Origin: Combretum micranthum
Taxonomy: Eukaryota > Streptophyta > Magnoliopsida > Myrtales > Combretaceae
Assembly (NCBI GenBank): GCA_024138025.1
Contig: JAMXBD010001038.1
Location: 310,001-374,000 of the forward strand
Length of the DNA: 64,000 nt
Direction: 5' to 3'
Positions 25,719 to 38,076 of this stretch are shown in pieces. The notes beneath the pieces are model-generated. The model made no database searches. It was not told where the DNA came from and was given only the letters and a program-made list of their open reading frames with translations. The position numbers and the translations under genes were made by a program. The stretch's first letter is position 1. The number at the start of each line of letters is the position of its first letter.

Positions 25719-27027
25719 TTAACTTTCTAATTCTATTTCACTATTTTCGTCAAAATCACATAGAATGAAATTTCAATTTAAAATGGCCATAACTTGCTCA
25801 TTTTAACTCAGAATTTCTCATATAATATACCGTTTTCTACCTATTCGAAAAGATCTATCAATTTCTATTTTTTTTTTTTTTTGTCATATAAGGTCATTTG
25901 AGTTCAAAAAATGTAAGGTACATATTTAAAACGAATATTTCTTGATTTTGCAAAACAATTTTCCAACTCAACTTCATTAAAAAATCCTTTCTAAAAATAT
26001 AGATTATATATATATATATATATGATTGATAAATCCCTTTAGTATATAGATAAGCTCACTTTATCTGCAAAAATTCCAATGGTAGTGTCTCAACAATTTA
26101 CTTCATAAAATAATTCATTTTGAAGTGTTTAAAACTTAACTTGACAAATTTCCTTTTTAAGCATTTTGAAGAAACTTTATATTTTCCTAGGTTATTATAA
26201 ATGAGTATATTTTTTATTTTATTTTCCTCATTCCGTTTTCCAAAACAAGTATATTTTCCTTTAGCTTTAGTCTTTTATAATTTCTACTTTTAGTGATAAA
26301 ATAGTAAAGTTATCAAAAGTCCATTAAGTTGTTAAGAACCTATTTATAAATGTGTATTTAGAATGATTTTGGAAAATGAGTCTTTTCCTCTTATATTTCT
26401 TGTTTAAAATATAAGTTTTTGTTTTCTAAAACTTGGTATTTCATTTCCTCTACAAATTTTATTTGAAAAGAATCATTTTTATTGATAAAATCCTTTGTTT
26501 TTGATCTTATCACACTTGTATTCTTTGGAAATAAGTTTCTTCTTTAGAAACTTGAAAATCATTATTTTTCTAAGTGGGTTTATAACTTTATGAGTTGATT
26601 TTATCTTAACTTTGAAAACTAGTTTGTTTCTTGGTTTTGTTATGGAATTGAAAAGAGTTTAATCTTAAGCTTTTTGTAAAAACTTTGAAAACTAACAAAT
26701 TATTTTACTAAAACTTAGGTTACCATGTTATAAAAAGAAAGTATTTATTTCTTATGTTTCCTTGGTAAAGCTATCTTTGTTATTTGAGAAAAATTCGAGA
26801 AAATTTGTATTACTCTATTTCTATGTTATTGATAACAACTCCATTATTTAATGACAAGTATCATAATAGAAAATTTAGTTTTAAGTTCCTTTAATAAAGA
26901 GAAATTCTACTTTTAAATTTAGTTGAGACAATATCATGATGTAGATACAAGTATTATGAGCAAGTAAAATAATAAGAATACGAGAAAATACTAGAAACAA
27001 ATAATAATAAGTAAGATAATAAAAATA

Positions 27028-27105
27028 TCAAGTATTGGAAACCTTAGCTTCATCAAGGTATCCCGATCAAGTATTGGAAGCCTTAGCTTCATCAAGGCAT
27101 CCCGG
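27028..27105. repeat. 39-bp tandem duplication in L3
   Basis: Two adjacent copies of a unit beginning TCAAGTATTGGAA and ending in ATCCCG (27028-27066 and 27067-27105), differing at two or three positions. It is a local duplication and is not seen in the other L copies at this place. Confidence 0.85.
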
Positions 27106-28894
27106 GATTAAGAATAGACTGATCCTAAAAAGAATAAAGAAAATAAAGAAAAGATTGTTTTGACTTGATATGGACAAGTCTAAGACTAGAAAGATTAGTC
27201 TTAAAAATAACATGAAATAAATAAATTGCAATGCATGAAATTAAATAAATAACACGTGAGCTTATATGCTCTAAAGATTATAAATACATAAATATATTTG
27301 GTTAGATATAAATAATAAGTTAGCATAATAATGATAATAACGAATAATAACAACATATATAATATCAAGATAATAAAATAGGATTTTCATGTGCAAGAAC
27401 AAAACATGAACATGTTATTGTTTTACTACTCATGTGAGTTTCAAAACAATACCATAGTCATGTTAAGTTACATGACATGGATAAACTAAATGGTTGGAAA
27501 AAATTTTACCTAAAGTGTTTATGTGGTATGAAGATGGTAGCGAATGTATGGTTATGTGGTTATTGAGAAATGGTAGTTGGATTTTGTATAGAGAGAAATT
27601 TTGTGAGTATTTGGTGAAAGAGAGTTTTGGTAGAGGAAAATTTTGTGGAGAGTGCTTGTGTAGAGAATTTGAGAGAGTTTTGGTAGTAGAATAAGTTGTG
27701 TGAAAGAATGAAGGAGGAATAGGGTATTTATAGAATTTTGGAGTGAAAATTAGATGTAATTAAATCAATTGAAAAAGAAAATAATTGAAGAGGGAAGAGA
27801 GAAAGGGGTGGACGGCAATGAAGAAGGGAGAGAGAGAAAATTGATTAAAATTAATTTTAAAAGAAAAGTGTGAGAGAAGTTTAGTAATATGTAGTGTAGA
27901 ATTTTAATAAGAAAAGAAAATTGTAAGAAATAGGTATATAGGTGTAAGAATAGGTAGTAAGAAAAAGTAGAGATGGATAAATAGTAATGAATAGTAGAAA
28001 AGTACTATGAATAGTAAACTAGACAAATAAAATACCAATAGTAATAAAAATACGCATATAAATGCGATATTTGTAATTTTTAGCTACCGAAAAATTTTAA
28101 AACTGATATTTTTGGAAACCATATATTTTTATGTGTCTATTGTTATTAATGGAATATATTTGCCATCCGGCGTACCAGGGCACGATTTTTGAAAACTGAT
28201 CTCGTTCGAACCCGAATGACACTAGAATTTCGTGAATCTGATATTTTTAAGCTTCCCTATATTATTACGAACTGTTATCAATAATTATTTCCATTTCGTT
28301 GTTTAGGGTTTAAGAGCATGGGATTATCGGATCTTAAACACTAGGATTTATTGTTAGCTTTGTTGACTTTTAGGATTCCGGTTTGACTCCCGGTTTTTGT
28401 TGAGTTATTCGTAAGATCATAAAATTTTGGGGTTTTGCCCGTATTATATTTTTAGTTCAATGTCTATGGTTTATTTCATTTTATTTGTGATTATTTAATA
28501 TTTTTCTGTTCTTGAGATCGTTTAACCGAGTCTAGGGTTAAGAGTTGACTTAATTTGACTTTTGGTGAGATTTGAAACTTTTGATTCTAAAATTCACCAA
28601 AGAATTTAATATCTTAGTATTTCGTTATCGAGAGTTATTTGAATATATCATCTTGATTTACATTTTAGGAATCGGATAAGGGATTTGATTGGTGTACGGA
28701 TATTGAATCTACCGATAGTTGGATTTTCTATTTTATTTTTTGGGTTCTCTTTTTCTCAAGATTAAGAATTCTCGTGTTTGACCTTATTTAGAATTTGATT
28801 TTAACTTGGGTCGATTTTTAGGGTTTCGATTTTGGTGTTAGACTTCTAGGATTATTTTCTAAGAATTAGGAAAATTTCAGGGGTTTACAATATC

Positions 28895-29217
28895 TATATG
28901 TGTAAGGGGATAAAGTTGATTGAATCTCTTACTTGGCTTGACTTTCCAAATAATTTTTTCTTTAGATGCTAGATTAAACAATGAGGGTAAAGACTAATCC
29001 ATTTAGATAAGTTTAATGATTTTAACAAAAGTAACTTTCGTAGAAGCTCAATGAGATTAAATAAAGTTTTAAGGTGTTGATATTACTAGGTGGTTGAGGT
29101 TAATGGATCTAGTCAAATTTCATTCATGATCTATTTTCCTATTCAAGAAATTTTGATTTGTTGTTATGAAATGATGTTTTGCTTGAGGACAAGCAAAAAC
29201 TTAAGTATGGAGGAGTT
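28895..29217 (+). other. Distal 3' untranslated region and polypurine tract of X2
   Basis: X2 resumes after L3. At 29177-29198 the hairpin TTTTGCTTG / CAAGCAAAA (loop AGGA) precedes AAGTATGGAGGAG (29203-29215), which borders the LTR start TGATAAG at 29218. This is the same arrangement as in X1 and X3. No gene is present. Confidence 0.75.
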
Positions 29218-29693
29218 TGATAAGTTATTTTTACTCTATTTCGTTCATAGGAATTCACGCTTTATCTGATCTATTTTTATATAAATTCCTATGATTTCAT
29301 GCTATTATTGTGAAAATGTTATTTTTGAGCTCCAAATATTATAAAAATAAGAAATAAAGTGATTTGATTTAAGATTGGAGCAAAACAACAAGAATGTATA
29401 AAGATAGATTCCAATTGCGGCCCAAAGATCCCAACCGAAGGGTAAGGAAACAAAGCTAAAATCTAAATCACGCTCCTAATTGTGCCTTCGATTTGCACCG
29501 CGATTCATACTGAATAAACCGCGCCTTATAATTCAAGAACACATCCTAAATTGTGCCTAGAGACGTGCCTATGGTTCTAATCGCAATACAAATTAAACCT
29601 AAGTCGCGCCTTTGATGAAAAGATACAGCTTATATCGTAGCCAACCATCAAGACCACTATCCAAGCTACAGTAAGTGGTACTATCACGTGTAT
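29218..29693 (+). repeat. 3' LTR of X2, first part
   Basis: It begins TGATAAGTTATTTTTACTC after the polypurine tract. Positions 29400-29640 hold the X2 motif cluster (ACCGCGATTCA at 29497-29507, plus AACCGCGCCTT, AATTGTGCCTT and AAGTCGCGCCTTT variants). X3 interrupts the LTR at 29694; the remainder continues at 49721. Confidence 0.75.
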
Positions 29694-31360
29694 TGATAGT
29701 CTTGCCTTTTAGTGTAGTTTAAATTTATAATGGCCCGTCTATAATTCACTATAAAGGCAATAGGTAGTGTAACTATTGGGAATGTAATATAGTGCTAAAA
29801 TCGGGATCGTCCACAAGGAATAAGCAACTACTAGTAATAGCTCTTATTCTACTATCTAACTGACAATTTTGATGATTTTCTATTACTAATATATTGTTAC
29901 TATATTAATTTACTGGGAGAAACAAACACACTAGTACCAATCAACAAGAAAGGTTCAATTGAAACAAACAATCCAGGTTTTGTCTTCATCTAATTTATCA
30001 TGTAAATCCGTGGAAATTGCAAATTTGATTTAGTTCTTAAGCTGCTAAGTTTCTCAAAAAAAATGATAATTTTTTCGAATCTATCAATTTTTCTAAACTT
30101 AATTTAATCAATTAGGATTTCTCCTCAATCAATAGCAACCTAAGCCTGCTTAAAAAACATGAACTCATTGAAATTCAATAGTTATAGAAGATTCTTGCTG
30201 TTCTATGTCTCGAATTATAAACGAATCTCATCAATTGCATAGATCAATTCATAAAAACAATCTTTCAATTAGCTTAATTGAAAATCAAGCATAAATTTGC
30301 ATTACGGATATACAAACTTAAGAAACAGTTAAGAAACATACAATTGAACAAAAGAACAACAATCTTTTATTAAGCCCAAATCTTCATCACAAGATAAAAT
30401 TAGAGTTCAACAAAACCTAGATTTGAAAATTTACTCTTTCATAATAATTAATGAGAATACATGAAATTCCAAAAGCAAACTAGAATTCATGATATCACTC
30501 GAGAAAATGAAGCTCAAAATTGTAGATCTTCAATCCGAGATAGTCTTGACTTGTTGTTAAACACCTGAAGAACTTGTGTATGTTTTTCTGTACTTGCTTT
30601 CTTTCTTCTTGTTGTTGATTCTTCCTCCATCTTCAATTTATAATGATTTTTACATAAATGGAATTGAGTGCTTATTATGGAGGAAGTGGAAAGTTACAGG
30701 AGTTACGGGTCTCTTGGCTTTCCAAAGTAATACCCCCTTAATGCCCAATAGTTGTTACTTAAATAAATAGGGGGTTACTATTCAATTAAAAAGCCATTTC
30801 ACATTAAGTAACGTACTGTCAAATCGACAGGTTTGAGGACAGGTCGCGTTACCGAGCATGTATGGCAAATTTCTTTAACATGGAAACTGACATAACTGAG
30901 ACATGGTTTGTCCCAGAGTTGTGTCCCTTGTTATGGGCTTTTTTCTTCATTAACACGACTGGGACATGGCTTGTCCCAGTTGCCTAATCTTCAAAACGAC
31001 ATGCCCAGCAACAAGTCATGTCATGGTTGTGTCCTTGCAAAGTGAAATTTCTAGTTTGACATGGTTTGTGACAAGTCATGTCACTAAGCTTGTCCTTCCA
31101 AAACTTGAGATTTAGACCTCAATTGTTCTTTTTCCTTGACATGGTTGATAAACATGACTTGTCTTTGTTGTGTCATCCACTTTTTGGTCCAAACTTTGCA
31201 TTTTTGACTTGTTTTGTTTTCTTTTTATAAAATAACTCCTTTAAAGGCTTAAAAGCATAAATTAATATTTTTAAGTGCCAAATTCATAATATTTATCAAT
31301 AAAATGACCAATAAAAGTCCATTTTGGCATTCATAAAATAGGAATAATTTTGGTTTATCA
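29694..31360 (-). repeat. 3' LTR of X3
   Basis: On the minus strand it runs from TGATAAACC to GACTATCA. It matches 48103-49715 almost end to end, with scattered, mostly transition differences. It contains the X3 motif cluster GACATGGYTTGTCC (30830-31170). The open frame at 30576-30770 is not supported. Confidence 0.93.
30830..31170. repeat. X3 motif cluster GACAAGYCATGTCC in the 3' LTR
   Basis: Near-palindromic motifs GACATGGTTTGTCCC (30899-30913), GACATGGCTTGTCCC (30963-30976), CAAGTCATGTC (near 31013) and GACATGGTTTGTGACAAG (near 31058) recur with irregular spacing. The 5' LTR copy is at 49225-49515, and the spacer after pol carries the same motif (41440-42440). Confidence 0.8.
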
Positions 31361-31399
31361 AATTCCCTACACTTGAGTATTTGCTTGTCCTCAAGCAAA
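31361..31399 (-). promoter_or_regulatory. Polypurine tract and hairpin of X3
   Basis: Read on the minus strand, the stem TTTGCTTG / CAAGCAAA with loop AGGA (31380-31399) precedes AAGTGTAGGGAATT (31361-31374) and then the LTR start TGATAAACC. It marks the plus-strand priming site of the element. Confidence 0.85.
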
Positions 31400-33015
31400 C
31401 AACTAAGGACAATGAAAATCTATCATCAAATATGCTCAAAATTTTCCACAAGTTGTATCATAGCATACATTAATCATTTTAGATCATAGCGACTTCCTTT
31501 TGTACCTACTGCTCAAATCTATTATGTAAATGCATTTAGCATACTATAATCAAAATTCTAAGGCTAATCCAAGTAAGACAAACTTTACCCTTACCATTTA
31601 ACGATGGATTCCAAAGTCACAAAATAAAAGCAAAGTCAATCAATAATAAAATAGACCCGGTTACATTTCACCACCAATTAGCAGGTATATAAGCTTTCAA
31701 ACATTTCTGTAAACACAACAACCTAAAATGAAAGTATTTGGTATCCATCATTTCCCTAGATTTTTTTCTTCTTTTTTAAAATTATTATTATTATGAACAA
31801 GAATTCTCTTAATAGCTTTCAGAGGGATTTTCTCTAGACGGGGTGTAACCTGCATCTTTTTTGCTCTTTTTGCCTAATCATCTTCTTGTTATAGTGAGAT
31901 TCTTGAGTTGGTACATCCCGGGCTCATCACCCAAGTGACCAGGTTTTAAAGAGACACCAACAAACTCTCATTCACGCTAACTTTTAGATTTAATACTCTT
32001 AGCTCACTCACCTGAGTTAGTAGAGTAAAAGCTATGATTTTTTTTTTAAATTTAATTAATTGTCTATAGAAAGCTTATATAGTCAATAGAGTGGTCAGAC
32101 TTCGCTCTTCTAAGGGACCAAAGCCCGCCCATATCAACTAAGTTTTTAATTTTAGTTAAGCACAACAATTGATCGATTTTCAAAAAGAATCACTAAGTGA
32201 TTGATTTCACATACCCCTTTCACAAAAAGTTGAAGGAGCTCTCAAAAATGTTTAAAAGAAGAATATACAAGCTAACAGGCTTAGAACTATAACCTTTTAA
32301 ATTTCAACTAAGGACTTCATTTAATTTGTAGACTCTAGATTCCATTGCTAAATAGCAAGTAAGTTTACCCCACCTAGATTTCATCCTACAATTTCAACTA
32401 AGTATACTAATCACAAAATAGATGAGTAAGGTACTCTAAGTCGCTTTTACTTTAATATGAATGCTAATAAACAAGAGAGTATATTTTCAATATTCAATTA
32501 AAGCACATTAGCAAAGTGTAAATGTGAAATTTTAACAAAATTCAAAATCAAGCTCAAAATAATGTGATCATGAAAATCATAGAGAAACCAATTATTCCTT
32601 TCAAGAATATCCCTCCCCTACACTTAATTGGGACATTGTGCCCAACGTCAAACATATATTCAAAAAGCGAGGAAAGAAAAAGAAAATGAACTTCCCTATT
32701 TACGTACCAACATTCAGCTGCAAGATAGTCATATTTTCAGCAAAATTGAGCAGTTATGAAAACAAGTCATATCAGAGTGCATCTGGGCTACAAGAAAAAA
32801 AAAAAACAAAAGACAAAATGAAGAAATCAAAACAAAAGTTAGCACTCATGATCCTACTAATGAACCCTAAAGAGTCTAACCTAAAGTTGAGTGCTCAATA
32901 ATACAGTCATCCAAAAACAGAAATCAGCAAAAATCATCAGAAATCATCAAAGAAGCAACAAATCAAGGAATCAATCTCCTTGATAGTCAAGATCATCATA
33001 ATCCTCATTCTTTCT
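31400..33015 (-). other. 3' untranslated region of X3
   Basis: This non-coding stretch runs from the env-like stop to the polypurine tract. It contains the internal hairpin and purine tract at 32609-32645, read on the minus strand. The rest is AT-rich. The open frame at 32638-32901 on the plus strand is Lys-rich low complexity and is not called. Confidence 0.7.
32609..32645 (-). promoter_or_regulatory. Internal hairpin plus purine tract (X3)
   Basis: On the minus strand, TTGGG / CCCAA (8-base loop, 32628-32645) is followed by AAGTGTAGGGGAGGGAT (32609-32625). The tract closely matches that of X1 at 4096-4111. It lies 1.24 kb before the 3' polypurine tract. Confidence 0.6.
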
Positions 33016-36000
33016 CTATTTCTTCTTCTTGCTTGGTGGTGTGGGAGTTGGTGTGTCCTCTTCTTCCTCTTTAGATCCATCATTCTCCTCTTCGTCCTCC
33101 TCCTCATCATCAACTTCTTCCTCCTTAGATGCTTCATTAGTGATCTGTTCCTTGGAAGCTCGAATCTGTGCATCCACTTCTTCATCATCACTATCCTCCA
33201 GAAGTGTGTGAAGAGAATCTACCTGAACATCATCCGGTGATGATGGAAAGCTCTCTGATGGGCCAGCTTGAGGTGGAGAAAACTCCATATCATTGTGAGC
33301 TGCAATTCCTTTTAAACAGGAATAAATGGCCTCTTAGTGTCGAGTTTGATTTTTTGTGGTACGAATGAGAGCTTTGAATAATGACTTCATCTTTTTGCAG
33401 TATATGGCGATTCTTTTCAACTTTCTTAGTTAACACTTCATAGGGAGACTGAATAGGAGGAGAAAACCTTGAAGTAGAAGGTCCCAGCTTCTTGAACCAT
33501 TTTGTAGAGTAGAAGTTTCAATGATGTGTGAACAAGCTACTACATCCTTTGGTTTCTCAGTAGGAAAGATTTGGAGACCCTTCAGCAAGCGAGTGATATA
33601 GGCTCTCCAACAGATAGTGCCCTTAGCCTTGTTGGTCTTGGCTTGTCGATGAAAAAATAATGCCAATATCACCCCTAAATTAAAAGGATGCCGCTCTATT
33701 ATGATATGTAGATATAGAAACTCATAAGTCCTAATAACTCCAGTACTCTTCCCCTTCCTATTAACCGAGTGAGTGATTATCTAGTGAATCACTCTATGAT
33801 TGACTTCTCTGAGGGTAGAAGCCTTAGCCCCTTTTACTTTATAGGGAGTGGCTGGACTTAGCTTTCCCTAAGACAAATAGTTGAACTCCTCTGGTGGCCA
33901 ATCAACTAGTAGACATACAAATTTATCGGTTTCTAGAAATTCATCAATATAAAACCCCATGGCCCTACAAATTTATTTAATAGAAACTGTTCTTTCTTAG
34001 CCATTCACTTTGAAAGTGATACTGTTATTGATCCCTAAAAGGTTGTGTAAACCCCGATTTTCCTAGTAACCAAGTAAACTTTGGAAACCAAAACCCTAAA
34101 CCGGATTAACTTAAGCTTGAGAGAGAAACCGAGGAACCCTGGATCCGGCTTTCCTTCGGTTTCAAACTAAAAGAACTTTTGTAAAATAATTTAATGTGGA
34201 ATATTGTTTTAAAGTATATTTCAAACCATAAAAAGATCTGATTTCGGAAAATTTTTATTCTAAGCCTTCCCGAGATCCATTACAAAAAAGCAATCCCCAA
34301 AACTAGAAATTCAGAAAAATATTCCAAAATACTCTTTAGAACCAAAATTTAATAAGGATTTCAAAAATATAAGTTTTATAATTTTTCGGTTTATAAAAAT
34401 TATATATATAGCATTTTTCTCATATTTTCTTTATTACCGGTAAAGTAATTGTCATGTTTACTATTCATTACTATTCACAAGTACAACCTACTACATTCAC
34501 AAGTCACTCCCTACTCTTACATCCTTACAAACACTCAATTACATTTTCTTTTGCAATGAAAATTTGTCTCTTAAAAATTATTACAAATTAGGACTTTTAT
34601 TACATAAATTACAAAAACAAAATAATTCAAACTCTCTCTCTCTTCCCTCCCCCCAAGCCGGTGCAAGCCCCCCCTATTTTGCCTCAATTTATTTTATTTT
34701 ACTTCCTTTTTATAATAAAAACAAACCCTAATTTACTTACTATATATAATCTTTTACTTCCTCTCTCTTTCATTCATTTCCATTTGTTTCAAAAAAATCA
34801 CAAACCCTCTCTTTCACTCTCTCCTTGCCGTGAGCTTCCACCCACCACACACACTCACACAAGCTTGTTTTCTTCTTTGTTTTCCTCTCATTTCAAGATT
34901 TAGATGATAAATCATAAACCTTCCTACCATTAATCTTGTAATGGCAAGATTATTCATGGGTATTTTCATATTTAGGTCCCCATGAGCACTTGCTAGGGTC
35001 AAGAAAATACTACTACATGAATATCAAGCCATCACAAGAATAGATCTTGTGTTTAAATGAGTTTTTGTTGGTTTATCTTCATGTTCATGCGTATAATAGT
35101 AGAGTAAAGTAGAGATCTTGCATAAAAATCCATGTTCATGTTTTCAAACTCCATTTCATGCATGATAAGTAGTAGATCTAGCATCTAAATGCTCATGTTA
35201 TACTTGACATTCATGATCTCATGAATATTTTGTGTTTTAATGGATTAATAATCATAAAATTTTTGTCTTGTGTATATGAATGTTGTAGTTAGTAGATCTT
35301 TAGGTAGATGAGACAAGGAACTTAAAAAGGAAAAGTTTTTGTTTGAAATGTCCAAATGAAAATTCGGATGACTTCAAATCCATGCTTTAAAAACTCTTTC
35401 ATCAACTCCAAAACTTGTGTTTTATACGAAAAATGAAGGATATAGGTAATAGATATCATTAAGTGATGATTTTTATAAGTTGAAAGGAGATTTGATAAGA
35501 GGAATATGCAAAACAAATAGTAGAAATAAGATAGGAAATTTTGAGCTTCTAGTCAACTTAAGAAATTCGTAATTTTGGAATATTGCCATAAAAACACCTA
35601 TTTTCCAAACTCAAAATGAAAGTTTTATTTAATAAATGAATTCCTCAAGGGATAGGTATAATAAAGCTTTAAATTTTAATGTATTAAACAAGTTTTTCTT
35701 AAAGAAAACATTCAAAAACTAAATTTCCAAAAATTCGGATTTTGGAATAAACCCTATTGGAAAACAAGTTTACAAAGTATAAAATGGGAATTTTTATGTA
35801 GAAATAAAGGTCCTAAGTAATATATATAATGAAGACTCAATTCTAGCAAAGATAACTAGAAATTCCTAAGAAATAATTCCAAAACAAAAGAGATTTATCA
35901 AAGTTAGGAAACTAGTTTTCTTAAAAGTAAATATTCTTGGAGTCTTGCAAAATGAAAAGTTCAAAAATTTTCTTTTAGTAAACATCATCAAGATCATGCC

Positions 36001-36790
36001 TACATTAAACTCATAACATGCCATTCATGATAGGAAATCATCAATATTGCATGTATAATTGATCTATAAAGTAAAGACATTACAAACATGCACAAAACTA
36101 TTTTTTTAAGTGGATTTTTGCTACTAATCAGAATTGATCCTACTATTTCGTGACCAAAACATTTTCAAAACTTGAAAATGATATTAGAATTAGATAGATC
36201 TTTCGAAGTAGATAGAAATCCATATATAATTTGTAAATTTCGAGTTAAAATGACCAAGTGATGGCCATTTTAAATCGAGACTTCCACAAATGACGAGAAT
36301 TACAAATTTACTAAGTTTTGATTTATAGTTTGGATTAGTTAAGTGATAAAATACTTATTAGGGTATTTCTTCCTTTTTAGGTGACCCCAAAACCGACGAT
36401 TCTCTACCACCGGATTATTTTTACTAAAAGACCGCTAATCCATGGTCGAGTGAGTATTACTTTCGATTTCATTTATTGTATGTGATTGTAATGATAGTTG
36501 CACTAGATATTTGGTAAAGATAAAATGGATATGCATGATGGGGATGAATGGGAATTTTGTATGGTTGTTGTTGATATGAGAAATGGAATATAAGAATATC
36601 GAAGCCAGGTGATTAACTATTGCTTGTATAGATGAATTAGGATTGATTGTCTGCGATTATTGATTGATCACTTAAAGAATTGGCATACTTGACTATTTGG
36701 AATTGAAAATAAATATGGACTCATTCATATCATAAATGGGGATGGAGCATTAGCATTGGTTGGTTGTCCGTGATCCTAAACGGTGTAAAA

Positions 36791-36885
36791 GTTGGTTAAT
36801 CGTGATCCATAAATGAATTAAAGAGTTGGTTAATCGTGATCCACAAACGAATTTATAAGTTGGTTGATCGTGATCCTAAATGGCA
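36791..36885 (+). repeat. 34-bp minisatellite, three units, in L5
   Basis: Units start GTTGGTTAATCGTGATCC at 36791, 36825 and 36859 (the third reads GTTGGTTGATCG). This is the complement of the L4 unit at 22155-22280, with a slightly longer period. Confidence 0.8.
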
Positions 36886-38037
36886 TATTTAAGTAGTACT
36901 GCAGTATTCATTAATCTGCAAACCCGGGATGGAGGGCGAAAGTCCATTCACATATGATTTCCGGCTAGTCATATGTTTGTTGAATCCATATGTTTGATGC
37001 ATACCACTTGTCTGGTTAATCACTTGCTTGTATGACGTGTTATGAATATGATTTTGGAAGTTCTCACTCACTAAGCTAGTATAGCTTATGTCCTTATAGT
37101 TTTTATTTATTACAGCACCGGTTCATATGTGTCACGCCCCATAGGATATCCTAAACGTAATAGCCCGCTACATACTATAAAAGACTCTTGAATTTCTACC
37201 CGAGCCTTTCGGGAGTCTTGTATAGATGTAAAGCGTCCCTTTACGACAATAGAATACTCAATCAATGGAGGTAACAAGTTTAATGTGGCATTCATTAGCC
37301 ATAGATAATAAACCAAAACACATATATATACTTTACAAAATCTAAGGGGCATTCCCCCGCAAAATAATATGAAGTCCATTACAGTCATCCAGAGTCCTTT
37401 AGTTTCCAACGGAAGTCTAAACAAAAGCGAAGTAAACTTCTATAGGAAACTCCTATCTCCGATACCTGAGCTGTGGCTTGCCTCGGCCTAAGCCATATAA
37501 ACTCGTGCTGCAACAAATAAAAGCTATGGGGGCGTAAGCTAACTAGCATAGTGAGTAAGAACTTCGATATCACAATTAAGACAACCATTCAAACAAGTGA
37601 TTATTCAAGCAAATGATATGCATCAGACAAATGAGTTCAGCAAACATATGACCAGCCGGAAATCATATGTGGATGGACTTGCGCCCTCCATCCCGGGTTA
37701 GCAGATTAACGAATCCTGTGGTACGACGCCGTTTAAGCTCCACGGTCAATTGAACAATAATTCGTTTTATGGATCACGATTAACCAACATATTCGTTTTA
37801 TGGATCACGAAAAACCAACCAATGCTAATGCTCCATCCCCATCGTGATATGAATGAGTCCAATTATAGTTGAAGTCAAATATATATTAATTCCATTCTTT
37901 TAGGTGGCCAACAATTATTCGTAGACAATCAATATAAAATGCTAGCTAATCAATCAATAGCTTAACACCCGGTTTCGATAATTCTTAAGTTCCATTTCAC
38001 ACATCAACAGCAGCCAAATACATAATCCCTATATACC

Positions 38038-38042
<5 letters not shown>

Positions 38043-38074
<32 letters not shown>
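38043..38074. repeat. AT dinucleotide microsatellite
   Basis: About 16 AT units in L6. Similar shorter AT tracts occur near 52503-52547 and 63284-63306. Confidence 0.95.

Positions 38075-38076
<2 letters not shown>

Larger units (their letters stand above)
20282..28889 (-). mobile_element. L3: giant solo LTR in X2, itself split by L4
   Basis: The left end reads TATTACGCCCCGAAGGG (expected TGTCACGCCCC, two changes) and the right end CAGGGGTTTACA. A perfect 5-bp target duplication ATATC flanks it (20277-20281 and 28890-28894). Without L4 and its duplication it is about 4.37 kb. Inside, 27028-27105 is a 39-bp tandem duplication. It contains no credible gene; the small plus-strand open frame at 27494-27694 is in low-complexity DNA. 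Confidence 0.9.

Noticed and set aside
32980..33240. Three overlapping open frames on both strands near the acidic block
   Set aside because: They are shadows of the Glu/Asp-rich tail of the X3 env-like ORF (minus, 33016 onward).
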